Below, one piece after another: positions 1 to 8,597 of a stretch of DNA of 64,000 bases. The notes below the pieces were generated by a model. The model saw nothing but the letters and a program-made list of their open reading frames with translations. It ran no database searches and had not been told where the DNA came from. Origin of the DNA: Sulfurospirillum sp036802865 (lineage in GTDB: Bacteria; Campylobacterota; Campylobacteria; Campylobacterales; Sulfurospirillaceae). The DNA lies in the NCBI RefSeq assembly GCF_036802865.1, contig NZ_DAIRVK010000001.1, positions 186,001 to 250,000 of the forward strand. The letters are read 5' to 3'. The first letter of the stretch is position 1. Every line of letters begins with the position of its first letter. Made by a program: the position numbers and the translations under genes.

Positions 1-1
1 T

Positions 2-655
2 GGAGAAGTAGATAGCGTTAAAGTAATCTCTGTACTCAAAAAGAATGGATTATTGCAATTACTTTATACTCAGCCAGTACAGTTAAGATTAGCATTTCGT
101 ACGCAGCATGACCCACTTATTTTTTTAAAAATTGTTAATGAATCTTTAGAAGCAATGGGATATAACTATTTCTTAACCAATAACGCATTACGTGATAGTG
201 CAGGCTTTGTTTGGGAGATTTATCTTCAGACAGAGCATATTGTTGATCCTGAAGCCTTTTCCAATGCCCTTGAGGCTAGAGGATGCACGATAACAAACAT
301 TGTAAAAAATGATGACCATTACTGGTTTTATGATATTAACTCTGATAACGCGTATTTAGGTGCAAAAAAAGTAGAAAGTGGTGTCACGACACCATTGGGG
401 AAACCTTTAAAACCTTATTGGATTGATGTGAAAAATTTGAAAGAAATTACTGTAACGGTTCATTCTGGTGATAGATGGTTCCCGGATGTTGTCTTCTTTG
501 ATGCAAATTTACATCTGCTAAGCGATGTTAAATCGGAAGAGTCGACAAGAACGCTGAAGCTAAAGGTTCCTAATAATGCCGCTTATCTCAAAATTGGCGA
601 TGCTTTTATGCTTGAGAATATAAAGCATGGATTATCTTTACATGCAAAAGAATAA
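2..655 (+). CDS. Unknown protein, C-terminal part (5' end outside window)
   Basis: The frame is open to the left edge of the window, so only the last 217 codons are present. The in-frame TTG at 53 is not a convincing start because open codons continue before it. I do not recognise a family. The visible part is soluble-looking, with no membrane segment and a single Cys, and reads as mixed alpha/beta with several short beta-rich stretches near the C-terminus. It ends 14 nt before the aminotransferase gene and is probably co-transcribed with it. In C. jejuni the genes just upstream of the equivalent aminotransferase encode putative membrane/periplasmic proteins (recalled, not checked), so an envelope-related role is possible but unproven. 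Confidence 0.75.
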   Translation, partial: GEVDSVKVISVLKKNGLLQLLYTQPVQLRLAFRTQHDPLIFLKIVNESLEAMGYNYFLTNNALRDSAGFVWEIYLQTEHIVDPEAFSNALEARGCTITNIVKNDDHYWFYDINSDNAYLGAKKVESGVTTPLGKPLKPYWIDVKNLKEITVTVHSGDRWFPDVVFFDANLHLLSDVKSEESTRTLKLKVPNNAAYLKIGDAFMLENIKHGLSLHAKE

Positions 656-669
656 ATGAGGAAAAGATT

Positions 670-1881
670 ATGTTTGATGAAATTAGATTTAATACAATTG
701 ATAGATTGCCAGGGTATGTTTTTGCAGAAATTAATGAAATAAAGTTAGCAGCACGCCATGCAGGCGATGATATTATTGATTTTTCAATGGGTAACCCTGA
801 TGGCAGAACGCCTCAACATATTATTGATAAACTCGTAGAGTCTGCACAAAAAGACGGTACCCATGGCTATTCGGTTAGTAAAGGTATTTATAAACTTCGT
901 CTTGCTATTTGTAATTGGTATGCACGTAAATACGGTGTTACACTTGACCCAAACACAGAAGCTGTTGCAACGCTTGGTAGTAAAGAGGGTTTTGTACATT
1001 TAGCACAAGCTATTATGAATCCAGGTGATGTGGCAGTTGTTCCAGATCCTGCATATCCAATTCATGCGTATGCATTTATGATTGCAGGGGGAAATGTTCA
1101 TAAATTTGGTTTAGATTACAATGAGAAATATGAGCTCGATAAAGAGAAATTTTTTATTAAACTCAAAAAAGTATTTAAAGAATCAGCTCCAAAACCAAAA
1201 TTTGTGGTCGTTAACTTCCCACACAATCCAACCTGTGTTACAACCGATATTGCTTTTTACGAAGAGTTGGTTGCTTATGCTAAAGAAGAGCGCTTTTATA
1301 TTATCAGTGATATTGCATATGCTGATCTTTCTTTTGATGGCTATGAGACACCTTCCATTTTTCAAGTAGAAGGCGCTAAAGATGTTGCTGTTGAGTGTTA
1401 TACACTCTCTAAGAGTTACAATATGGCTGGATGGCGCGTAGGTTTTGTTGTGGGTAATAAAAAGCTTGTTGGTGCATTACAAAAAATTAAATCTTGGTTT
1501 GATTATGGTATGTTTACTCCTATTCAAGTTGCTTCTACCATTGCACTAGATGGTCCACAAGAGTGTGTGGATGAAATCAGAGAAAAATACCGTAAACGTC
1601 GTGATGTATTGGTTGAGAGCTTTAATAATGCTGGTTGGCCAATGGAAAAACCTCAATCAACAATGTTTGTTTGGGCAAAAATTCCAAAAGTTGCAGAACA
1701 TTTAGGAAGTATGGAGTTTGCAAAGCAGCTCTTAAAAGAAGCAAAAATTGCAGTAAGCCCTGGTATAGGTTTTGGTGAAAGTGGCGAAGGATATGTCAGA
1801 ATTGCTCTCATCGAAAACGAAAACAGAATTCGTCAAGCTGCACGTAATATCAAGAAGTATTTGAAGAGTTTAGAAGGTTAA
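670..1881 (+). CDS. alaC: AlaC-type class I/II aminotransferase
   Basis: A fold-type I PLP aminotransferase of 403 residues, about the normal family length. The N-terminus (RLPGYVF, then DIIDFSMGNPDG and HGYSVSKGI) closely resembles E. coli AlaC, which makes alanine from pyruvate and glutamate. Related enzymes are often labelled aspartate or LL-diaminopimelate aminotransferase. The PLP lysine is Lys248 in the SKSYNMAGWRVGF segment, and a C-terminal substrate Arg is plausible in EGYVRIAL. The start has a purine-rich GAGGAAAAG just upstream. hom follows after 3 nt, so the two are very likely one transcript. The Ala/Asp/DAP substrate choice cannot be settled from sequence. The context (hom, dapB nearby) fits an aspartate-family role as well as alanine synthesis. 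Confidence 0.85.
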   Translation: MFDEIRFNTIDRLPGYVFAEINEIKLAARHAGDDIIDFSMGNPDGRTPQHIIDKLVESAQKDGTHGYSVSKGIYKLRLAICNWYARKYGVTLDPNTEAVATLGSKEGFVHLAQAIMNPGDVAVVPDPAYPIHAYAFMIAGGNVHKFGLDYNEKYELDKEKFFIKLKKVFKESAPKPKFVVVNFPHNPTCVTTDIAFYEELVAYAKEERFYIISDIAYADLSFDGYETPSIFQVEGAKDVAVECYTLSKSYNMAGWRVGFVVGNKKLVGALQKIKSWFDYGMFTPIQVASTIALDGPQECVDEIREKYRKRRDVLVESFNNAGWPMEKPQSTMFVWAKIPKVAEHLGSMEFAKQLLKEAKIAVSPGIGFGESGEGYVRIALIENENRIRQAARNIKKYLKSLEG

Positions 1882-1884
1882 AGA

Positions 1885-3156
1885 ATGATCAAAGTTGGAA
1901 TTATTGGTGTAGGAACTGTCGGTAGCCATGTTGTTAAAATTTTACAAGAGAACGAAGATATTATTACAGCACGTAGTGGCAAAAAAATTATTCCTATTAT
2001 CGGAGTGGTCAAAGATACTACAAAAAAAAGAGATGTTAACATCCCTTTAAGCAGTGATATCAATGATATTTTAGAAAATCCGGAAATTGATGTTGTTGTG
2101 GAATTAATGGGTGGCGTGGATGAAGCATATAAAATTGTCACTCGAGCTCTTAAAAATAAAAAAGCCGTTGTGACAGCCAATAAAGCACTTTTAGCATACC
2201 ATCGTTATGAATTACGTGATCTTGCAGGTTCTACGCCTATTGGTTATGAAGCCAGTGTAGCGGGAGGAATCCCTATCATTAAAGCACTTCGGGAAGGACT
2301 TAGTGCCAATCATATTGATGCGATTAAAGGGATTATGAATGGCACATGTAATTTTATTTTAACCAAAATGATGAATGAAAAAGCAGAGTTTGCTGATGTG
2401 CTTAAAGAGGCTCAAGCGTTGGGGTATGCGGAAGCTGATCCTACCTTTGATGTCGGTGGGTTTGATGCAGCACACAAATTACTCATTTTAGCGAGTATTG
2501 CTTATGGTATTGATGTAAAGCCTGAAGAGATTCTCATTGAAGGCATTGAGCATATCAATAGTGAAGATATTTACTTTGCAAAAGAGTTTGGTTATAACAT
2601 TAAACTTCTTACGATTGCTAAAAAAAGCGGTGATGAAGTTGAACTTCGTGTGCATCCAGCTCTTGTGCCAATCAAGCAAATGATTGCTAAGGTCGATGGT
2701 GTGATGAATGGTATTAGCGTTATAGGAGATCGTGTGGGTGAGACCATGTATTATGGACCAGGAGCAGGTGGGAGTGCAACAGCAAGTGCTGTTGTTTCAG
2801 ACCTTATCGACATTGCTCGTCATACGCAAAATTCACCAATGCTTGGCTTTATCAAACCTCTTGAAAAAAGTGGTTTGACATTGATGAATAGAGATAATAT
2901 TTGTACACAATATTATATACGTGTTACGGTTGCCGATAAAATTGGTGTTTTATCCAAAATCTCAGAAATTTTGGGCAAACATTCTATTTCTATCAGTAGC
3001 TTTTTACAAAAACAAGATGCAAAACGTGAAGAGAGTGCGGTACTTCTTTTTTCAACCCATACATGTAAAGAGAGTAATATTCAAAAAGCACTACACGAGC
3101 TTAGTGAATTAGAATTCGTTGAACTTAAACCTGCAATGATACGTATCGAAGCCTAA
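1885..3156 (+). CDS. hom: Homoserine dehydrogenase
   Basis: Reduces aspartate semialdehyde to homoserine with NAD(P)H, the branch towards threonine and methionine. The 423-residue protein has an N-terminal Rossmann fold with the nucleotide loop GVGTVG at residues 8-13, then the catalytic domain with GIMNGTCNFILTKM and AEADPTFDVGGFDAAHK. A C-terminal ACT domain (from about residue 345, VADKIGVLSKISEIL) is typical of threonine-inhibited enzymes. The architecture matches the stand-alone Hom of Campylobacter and Bacillus, not the aspartokinase fusion. It lies 3 nt after the aminotransferase, and its stop codon abuts the yraN start, so the three form a tight cluster. No feature suggests loss of function. 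Confidence 0.96.
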   Translation: MIKVGIIGVGTVGSHVVKILQENEDIITARSGKKIIPIIGVVKDTTKKRDVNIPLSSDINDILENPEIDVVVELMGGVDEAYKIVTRALKNKKAVVTANKALLAYHRYELRDLAGSTPIGYEASVAGGIPIIKALREGLSANHIDAIKGIMNGTCNFILTKMMNEKAEFADVLKEAQALGYAEADPTFDVGGFDAAHKLLILASIAYGIDVKPEEILIEGIEHINSEDIYFAKEFGYNIKLLTIAKKSGDEVELRVHPALVPIKQMIAKVDGVMNGISVIGDRVGETMYYGPGAGGSATASAVVSDLIDIARHTQNSPMLGFIKPLEKSGLTLMNRDNICTQYYIRVTVADKIGVLSKISEILGKHSISISSFLQKQDAKREESAVLLFSTHTCKESNIQKALHELSELEFVELKPAMIRIEA

Positions 3157-3483
3157 ATGAGTTTAAAAATAGGAATAGAGGCTGAAGAAAAAGCCTCTTC
3201 CTATCTTGTAAAAGAGGGCTATCGACTTCTTGCTCGTAATTTTCATTCTAAATTTGGTGAGATAGACATTATTGCTCTAAAAGACAATGTTCTCCATTTT
3301 TACGAAGTCAAATTTTCAAAAAATTATGACCCCATTACACGAATTACTCCTTCAAAAATGATCAAAATTATTAAAACGGTTAACTATTACTTAATGATCC
3401 ATCCTAGCACATATGATTATCAAATTGATGCTATTTTAGTGACGCCAGAAAATATAGAAATAATAAAAAATATTAGTTACTAA
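3157..3483 (+). CDS. yraN: YraN/UPF0102 endonuclease-fold protein
   Basis: A 108-residue member of the UPF0102/YraN family, which has a restriction-endonuclease-like fold of unproven function. Conserved elements are visible: an N-terminal helix with GIEAEEKASSYL, then ARNFHSKFGEIDIIA (the E-I-D of a metal-dependent nuclease core) and FYEVKF (the E-x-K). The PD-(D/E)xK-like set is therefore intact. The ATG directly follows the hom stop codon with no spacer. A new promoter lies after this gene, so it probably ends the aminotransferase-hom transcript. The partnership with hom is a conserved neighbourhood in Campylobacterota (recalled) and need not reflect shared function. Confidence 0.9.
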   Translation: MSLKIGIEAEEKASSYLVKEGYRLLARNFHSKFGEIDIIALKDNVLHFYEVKFSKNYDPITRITPSKMIKIIKTVNYYLMIHPSTYDYQIDAILVTPENIEIIKNISY

Positions 3484-3527
3484 AAAAATAACTTTATGTG
3501 CTATGGTAATTTTAAAGTTAGAGTGAG

Positions 3528-3533
3528 TATAAT
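3528..3533 (+). promoter_or_regulatory. Candidate -10 element for trxA
   Basis: A perfect TATAAT sits 35 nt before the trxA ATG in the 85-nt gap after yraN. No good -35 is visible, which is usual for Campylobacterota sigma-70 promoters. The predicted start near 3540 leaves a short leader holding the Shine-Dalgarno TTTAGGGG. Confidence 0.55.
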
Positions 3534-3568
3534 TGACTATCTATAAAATAACGTTTTAGGGGAAAAAA

Positions 3569-3886
3569 ATGGGAAAATATTTAGAGTTGAACGCATCAAA
3601 TTTTGATAGTACAGTAGCTGAAGGCGTTGCATTAGTAGACTTTTGGGCACCATGGTGTGGACCTTGTCGTATGATCGCTCCTGTAATTGAAGAATTAGCA
3701 GGTGATTTCGATGGTAAAGCAAAAATTTGCAAAGTTAATACCGATGAAGAGCAAGATGTTGCAATCAAGTATGGCATTAGATCAATTCCAACAATCCTTT
3801 TCTTCAAAAATGGTGAGTTAGTGGACCAAATGATTGGTGCATCATCAAAACAAGTTTTAGCTGACAAAGTTAATTCACTTCTTTAA
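3569..3886 (+). CDS. trxA: Thioredoxin
   Basis: A cytoplasmic dithiol-disulfide carrier that reduces ribonucleotide reductase, peroxiredoxins and other targets. At 105 residues it has the normal length and consists of one thioredoxin fold. The active site WCGPC is intact with Cys30 and Cys33, and the conserved cis-proline follows in RSIPTILFF. A strong Shine-Dalgarno (AGGGGAAA) precedes the ATG. Thioredoxin reductase lies 121 nt downstream on the same strand, so the reductant and its enzyme are co-located. A hairpin without a U-tract separates them and may set different transcript levels. The nearby bcp and 2-Cys peroxiredoxin are plausible clients. Confidence 0.97.
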   Translation: MGKYLELNASNFDSTVAEGVALVDFWAPWCGPCRMIAPVIEELAGDFDGKAKICKVNTDEEQDVAIKYGIRSIPTILFFKNGELVDQMIGASSKQVLADKVNSLL

Positions 3887-3899
3887 TCAAAATTTCGTA

Positions 3900-3919
3900 A
3901 GGAAGTCGTTAGACTTCCT
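3900..3919 (+). terminator. Hairpin between trxA and trxB
   Basis: A perfect 8-bp stem AGGAAGTC/GACTTCCT with a GTTA loop starts 14 nt after the trxA stop. No run of T follows, so it is at best a weak terminator or an mRNA 3'-end stabiliser that would let part of the transcription continue into trxB. Confidence 0.45.
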
Positions 3920-4007
3920 CGACTACAGTAACCTCTTTCGAGCTATGAACATGACTTGTGTAGCAGAGCATGTCATTTACTCAGTCTAAAAAAGATAAGG
4001 AAAAATC

Positions 4008-4940
4008 ATGTTAGATCTAGCAATTATTGGTGGTGGTCCAGCAGGTTTAAGTGCAGGATTGTATGCAACACGAGGTGGGTTAAAAAACGTTGTTATGTTT
4101 GAGAAGGGACTTCCCGGTGGACAGATCACCAGCAGTAGTGAAATAGAAAATTATCCAGGAACTGCGGAGATATTGAGTGGGTTAGATTTTATGGCACCTT
4201 GGTCAGAACAATGTATGCGCTTTGGTCTAAAACATGCTATGGAAGAGGTAACACGTATCTCTAAAAATACAGATGGTACATTTCAAATTGCTTTAGCTGG
4301 GGGTAAAAGTGAACAAGCAAAAAGCGTTGTTGTTTGTACAGGGAGTACTCCTAAAAAAGCTAATTTTGAAGGTGAAGCTGAATTTTTTGGAAAAGGCGTT
4401 AGTACATGTGCCACATGTGATGGCTTTTTCTATAAAAACAAAGAAGTTGTAGCTTTAGGTGGTGGCGATACTGCCTTAGAAGAAGCACTTTACCTTTCAC
4501 ATATCTGTTCAAAAGTTTATCTTGTACACAGACGTGATACTTTTAGAGCAAGTCCAAGTACTATTGAAAAAGTAAAAAATAATCCAAAAATTGAGCTTAT
4601 TTTGAATGCGACAGTCAAAAAAGCATACGGTGACAAAATGGGTTTAAATGGCATTGTTGTTGTCGATTCATCCGGTAACGAAAGAGACATTGCTGTTCCT
4701 GGCGTTTTTGTATTTGTTGGAATGAATGTTAATAATGCAATTTTAAAACAAGAAGACGGAAGCTTTTTATGTGAGACTGATGAGAGTGGAAATGTTGTTG
4801 TTGATCTCAATATGAAAACATCTGTCAAAGGTCTCTTTGCAGCAGGTGATTTGAGAATTAAAGCTTCGAAACAAGTTGTTTGTGCAGCAGGTGATGGCGC
4901 AACTGCTGGGATTCAAGCGTTAGAATATGTGAACCATTAA
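4008..4940 (+). CDS. trxB: Thioredoxin reductase
   Basis: A flavoenzyme that reduces thioredoxin with NADPH. The 310-residue protein has the FAD-binding GGGPAGLSAG near the N-terminus, the redox pair CATC at Cys134/Cys137 followed by DG, an NAD(P)H-binding GGGDTALEEAL segment and the C-terminal FAD-contact motif AAGD near residue 280. These are the standard low-molecular-weight TrxB features. A Shine-Dalgarno AAGGAAAAA precedes the ATG. dapB follows 18 nt later, so trxB probably heads a run of trxB-dapB-purF and the radical SAM gene. All catalytic parts are present. Confidence 0.97.
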   Translation: MLDLAIIGGGPAGLSAGLYATRGGLKNVVMFEKGLPGGQITSSSEIENYPGTAEILSGLDFMAPWSEQCMRFGLKHAMEEVTRISKNTDGTFQIALAGGKSEQAKSVVVCTGSTPKKANFEGEAEFFGKGVSTCATCDGFFYKNKEVVALGGGDTALEEALYLSHICSKVYLVHRRDTFRASPSTIEKVKNNPKIELILNATVKKAYGDKMGLNGIVVVDSSGNERDIAVPGVFVFVGMNVNNAILKQEDGSFLCETDESGNVVVDLNMKTSVKGLFAAGDLRIKASKQVVCAAGDGATAGIQALEYVNH

Positions 4941-4958
4941 GAAGAAGGAAAATTTAGA

Positions 4959-5726
4959 ATGATACACGTTGGAATTCACGGCTCTACTGGTAGAGTAGGT
5001 AGACTACTTATTGATAATCTTGCGAAAGATAAAGAGGCAAAGCCTTACGTATTGCATGCAATTGAAGATTTTGGATTTACTCCTCCTAAAGATGCTGTGG
5101 TTACCGATGATGTATGTACTCTTTTACAAAAAAGTGATGTTGTGATTGATTTCACAATTTCTATGGGAACTGAAGCGTTATTAGAAAATGCACTCAAACA
5201 TCCAACACCTTTAGTTATTGGCACCACTGGTTTGAATGAGCATCAACAAAATCTTTTAAAAGAAGCTGCAAATAATATGCCAATTTTATACTCTACGAAT
5301 ATGTCCTTAGGCGTAGCAGTATTGAACCGTTTGGTTGAGCTTGCTTCTAAGAGTTTGAGTGATTTTGACATTGAAATCGTTGAACAACATCATCGTTTTA
5401 AAAAAGATGCTCCAAGTGGTACAGCGTTAACACTTGGTGAGCACGCAGCACGTGGTCGTGGTCTTAATTTAGATGATGTACGCATAAGTGGACGTAATGG
5501 ACTCATTGGAGAGCGAACGAAAGATGAAATTGCTATTATGGCACTTCGCGGTGGTGATATCGTAGGACGTCATACCGTAGGATTTTATAATGATGGCGAA
5601 TTTATTGAGATGAACCATACTGCAACCAGTCGTGATACCTTTGCAAAAGGCGCTATTAAAGCCGCAAAGTGGATCATTAATCAACCTAATGGTCTTTATA
5701 CGATTAGTGACTGTTTAGGTCTTTAA
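4959..5726 (+). CDS. dapB: 4-hydroxy-tetrahydrodipicolinate reductase
   Basis: Catalyses the NAD(P)H-dependent reduction step of the diaminopimelate/lysine pathway. The 255-residue protein begins with the Rossmann loop GIHGSTGRVGR. Residues 140-165 hold the signature EQHHRFKKDAPSGTAL, which contains the catalytic His and Lys. A second conserved segment near RGGDIVGRHTVGF matches the substrate-binding domain. Length is normal for the family. It lies 18 nt after trxB and 19 nt before purF. The purF link is a chromosomal neighbourhood and not a pathway link. Confidence 0.96.
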   Translation: MIHVGIHGSTGRVGRLLIDNLAKDKEAKPYVLHAIEDFGFTPPKDAVVTDDVCTLLQKSDVVIDFTISMGTEALLENALKHPTPLVIGTTGLNEHQQNLLKEAANNMPILYSTNMSLGVAVLNRLVELASKSLSDFDIEIVEQHHRFKKDAPSGTALTLGEHAARGRGLNLDDVRISGRNGLIGERTKDEIAIMALRGGDIVGRHTVGFYNDGEFIEMNHTATSRDTFAKGAIKAAKWIINQPNGLYTISDCLGL

Positions 5727-5745
5727 AAAAAGGTGATATGAACTT

Positions 5746-7083
5746 ATGTGTGCAATTGTTGGTGTATTTGATGTAAAACATGCTTCTAAAATAGCCTATT
5801 ATGCTCTGTTTGCGATGCAACATCGTGGTCAAGAAGCTACAGGTATTAGTGCCAGTGATGGCAAAAAAATTCGAACACTTAAAGATAATGGTTTAGTAAC
5901 CGAAGTTTTTAATGAAGAAAAACTCGCTTTTTTACATGGCGATATGGCAATTGGTCATAACCGCTATTCCACGGCAGGTAGTGATTCTGTAAGAGATGCT
6001 CAACCTGTTGCCGCAAGTTATAAATTGGGTGATATTTCAGTTGTACATAATGGAAATTTGATTAATAAACATGAAGTTAGAAGTAAATTGGTTGAGCAAG
6101 GTGCGATATTTCAGTCTTCAATGGACACTGAAAATATTATTCATTTAATCGCACGTTCCCAACAAGGAAAACTCAAAGATCGTATCATTGAAGCACTTAA
6201 TGTCATCAAAGGCGCTTATTGTCTTTTAATTCAAAGCAGGTCTAAAATGTTCGCAGTGCGTGATCGCTATGGTGTACGTCCTTTATCGATTGGTAAAATG
6301 AAAGAGGGTGGTTATATCGTTGCAAGTGAAACCTGTGCACTTGATCTTGTCGATGCTGAATTTGTAAGAGACGTAAGACCTGGAGAGATGGTTATATTTC
6401 AACATGGTAAAGAAGAATTTGAAAGTATTCAACTTTTTGAGCCTGATCCACACATCTGTGCCTTTGAATTTATCTATTTTGCACGTCCTGATAGTGTCAT
6501 TGAAGGAAAAAATGTTTATTCAGTGCGCAAAAAAATGGGTATGAAACTCGCAGAGTTGGCTCCTGTAGAAGCAGATTTTGTTATACCAGTACCTGATAGT
6601 GGTGTAAGTGCAGCTCTTGGTTATGCCCAAGCGAGCGGGATTCCCTTTGAAATGGCTATTGTGAGAAATCATTACGTTGGAAGAACGTTTATTGAGCCTA
6701 CACAAGCGGTACGTGACCTTAAAGTAAAACTCAAACTTTCACCTATTCATAAGATACTCGATGGCAAAAAAATCGTTGTGATTGATGATAGTATTGTAAG
6801 AGGAACTACTTCACGTCAGATCGTCAAATTACTTAAACGTGCAGGTGCTGCTGAAGTACATATGCGTATAGCAGCTCCTACGATTGAGCACCCTTGTTTG
6901 TATGGTATTGATACACCAAGCTATAAAGAGCTTATCAGTGCCAATAAAAACGTTGAAGAAGTCAGAGAGTATATTGAAGCAGATTCACTTGCCTTTTTAA
7001 GTATTGAAGCACTAAAAGAGAGTATTGGCAATGATATGAAGTATTCACTGGTCAGTTTTGATGGAAACTATTTTATTAAATAA
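5746..7083 (+). CDS. purF: Amidophosphoribosyltransferase
   Basis: First committed enzyme of purine synthesis, converting PRPP and glutamine to phosphoribosylamine. The protein (445 residues) starts MCAIVG, so Cys2 becomes the N-terminal nucleophile of the class II glutaminase domain after Met removal. MQHRGQEATGI and GHNRYST are the expected glutaminase motifs. The C-terminal phosphoribosyltransferase domain carries the PRPP loop VVIDDSIVRGTTS around residues 345-357. There is no propeptide. A radical SAM gene overlaps its stop codon by one base (TAATG), indicating translational coupling. Confidence 0.97.
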   Translation: MCAIVGVFDVKHASKIAYYALFAMQHRGQEATGISASDGKKIRTLKDNGLVTEVFNEEKLAFLHGDMAIGHNRYSTAGSDSVRDAQPVAASYKLGDISVVHNGNLINKHEVRSKLVEQGAIFQSSMDTENIIHLIARSQQGKLKDRIIEALNVIKGAYCLLIQSRSKMFAVRDRYGVRPLSIGKMKEGGYIVASETCALDLVDAEFVRDVRPGEMVIFQHGKEEFESIQLFEPDPHICAFEFIYFARPDSVIEGKNVYSVRKKMGMKLAELAPVEADFVIPVPDSGVSAALGYAQASGIPFEMAIVRNHYVGRTFIEPTQAVRDLKVKLKLSPIHKILDGKKIVVIDDSIVRGTTSRQIVKLLKRAGAAEVHMRIAAPTIEHPCLYGIDTPSYKELISANKNVEEVREYIEADSLAFLSIEALKESIGNDMKYSLVSFDGNYFIK

Positions 7084-8036
7084 TGCGCGAGATTTTAACC
7101 GCGGGGCGGTACTTTAAGAGGAAATTTGGGGAAAAAGTCTATAAAATCCCCATTTCTATTTCTGGATTTACATGCCCAAACATTGATGGAACCGTAGCTC
7201 GTGGTGGTTGTGTTTTTTGTGAAAATGAGTCTTTTAGTCCCAATTTAGAGCACAATCAACCAAAGCGATTTTTTTTAAATCCCACTTCTGAAAATCCTTA
7301 TTTAGAATTTCAACTTATTCAATTGGAAGCACAGTATAAAAAAACAAAAAAAGTACTTTCAAAAAAATTTGGTGCACAAAAATTTATTGTCTATTTTCAA
7401 TCATTTACCAATACTTATGCACCTCTTGATACATTGAAAGCGCTCTATACAAAAGCTTTGAGTTTTGAAGGCGTTGTAGGACTTAGCATAGGAACACGTA
7501 CGGATAGTATTACAGAAGAAGTACTTGCTTATTTGGCAGAACTCTCCAAAGAACATGAAATATGGGTGGAGTATGGTGTTCAATCATCTTCAGATGAAAC
7601 ACTAAAACGCATAAACCGTGGACATGATAGTGCCAATATTGAAAAATATATTGCTTTAACGCATCAATATGGGCTTAAAATGTGTGCGCATGTTATATTT
7701 GGATTACCAGGAGAAACGCCTGAAATGGCACTGGAAAGTGTTAAATTTGCACTAAGACTGGGTGTGCACTCTTTCAAATTCCATCCACTCTATGTTGTAA
7801 AGCGAACAGCACTAGCCAATGATTTTAATAAAGGAACTTTTACACCAATAACAGAAGAGTGCTATATTCAAACATTAATCAAAGCAATTAAACTTTTGCC
7901 AGATAATGTAATGTTACAGCGTGTCAGTGCCGGGATCGAAGATGATTCATTACTTTCACCTTTATGGTGCTATACGAAGCATCAACAGATATATAATATT
8001 CGTGGGGCGCTTAAAAAAGAAGGAATAATTTATTAA
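7083..8036 (+). CDS. Radical SAM protein, YhcC/TIGR01212 type
   Basis: A 317-residue radical SAM protein. The cluster-binding cysteines are spaced CxxxxxxxxxxxCxxC, with Cys31, Cys43 and Cys46 in a segment starting CPNIDG, which is the unusual spacing of the TIGR01212/YhcC family. GTRTDSI and EVWVEYG-type stretches (EIWVEYGVQSS) and HVIFGLPGET follow in the TIM barrel. The exact reaction of the family is not established; the name used in databases is simply radical SAM protein YhcC. The start overlaps the purF stop (TAATG). It ends the plus-strand run, facing a convergent DUF2393 gene across a hairpin. Confidence 0.85.
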   Translation: MREILTAGRYFKRKFGEKVYKIPISISGFTCPNIDGTVARGGCVFCENESFSPNLEHNQPKRFFLNPTSENPYLEFQLIQLEAQYKKTKKVLSKKFGAQKFIVYFQSFTNTYAPLDTLKALYTKALSFEGVVGLSIGTRTDSITEEVLAYLAELSKEHEIWVEYGVQSSSDETLKRINRGHDSANIEKYIALTHQYGLKMCAHVIFGLPGETPEMALESVKFALRLGVHSFKFHPLYVVKRTALANDFNKGTFTPITEECYIQTLIKAIKLLPDNVMLQRVSAGIEDDSLLSPLWCYTKHQQIYNIRGALKKEGIIY

Positions 8037-8039
8037 AAA

Positions 8040-8056
8040 TTCTGCTAGTGGCAGAA
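8040..8056. terminator. Two-way hairpin between radical SAM gene and DUF2393 gene
   Basis: TTCTGC/GCAGAA with a 5-nt loop, followed by AAAAG on the plus strand and by an A/T-rich tail on the minus strand. It overlaps the last codons of the minus-strand DUF2393 gene. The stem is short (6 bp), so termination strength is uncertain. Confidence 0.4.
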
Positions 8057-8587
8057 AAGCTCATAACGTGTATAAGGTTTTGCATAGGATGGGGGGTAAC
8101 GCATAAATACAGTAAAGTTGCGCATCTCTCCAGTATGTAAATTCTCTGCAATGACAAATTCCTTTGTTGTATCAATGGTATGGGTCACTTCTCCCCAATT
8201 AAAAAGATTATCGAATGCAGATTTTGGAACAAAACTTATTCCATCTGAACCTGAACTCCCTAAAGCTTCATTAGAAATTTTAACTTCTAGAACACATTGT
8301 CCTATTTTAAATTTACCGATATTACGAATTTGACCTGAAATTGAAAATGACTCGTTGATTAACACTTTTTTTTGTACAACATTCTCAAGTCGTGCAACTT
8401 TAGTGTATTTATCAAGACCATAAATGGCAAAGATTGCAAAGACACACGAAATAAAAAATGCAGCAAGAATAGAGGGTGTGACTGAAGATTTACCATCATT
8501 ATTACGAAGAGTAAGTGTTACAATCAAAGTAAAAAGAAGGATGATAACAATCACAGCAAACCAATGGAGTACCGTAAAATAGGTCAA
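8045..8587 (-). CDS. DUF2393 membrane protein (distal copy)
   Basis: A 180-residue protein with two N-terminal hydrophobic segments (about residues 8-27 and 40-60) followed by a periplasmic-looking beta-rich region. The sequence after the membrane part (SFSISGQIRNIGKFKIGQCVLEVKI) matches my memory of DUF2393, a family found in Helicobacter, Campylobacter and relatives with no known function. It is the second of two adjacent DUF2393 genes and lies 10 nt after the first, at the end of the ilvE-SPFH-hisIE operon. The two copies are clearly diverged. A role in the envelope is inferred only from topology. Confidence 0.72.
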   Translation of the reverse strand: MTYFTVLHWFAVIVIILLFTLIVTLTLRNNDGKSSVTPSILAAFFISCVFAIFAIYGLDKYTKVARLENVVQKKVLINESFSISGQIRNIGKFKIGQCVLEVKISNEALGSSGSDGISFVPKSAFDNLFNWGEVTHTIDTTKEFVIAENLHTGEMRNFTVFMRYPPSYAKPYTRYELFCH

Positions 8588-8597
8588 TATTGATCCT

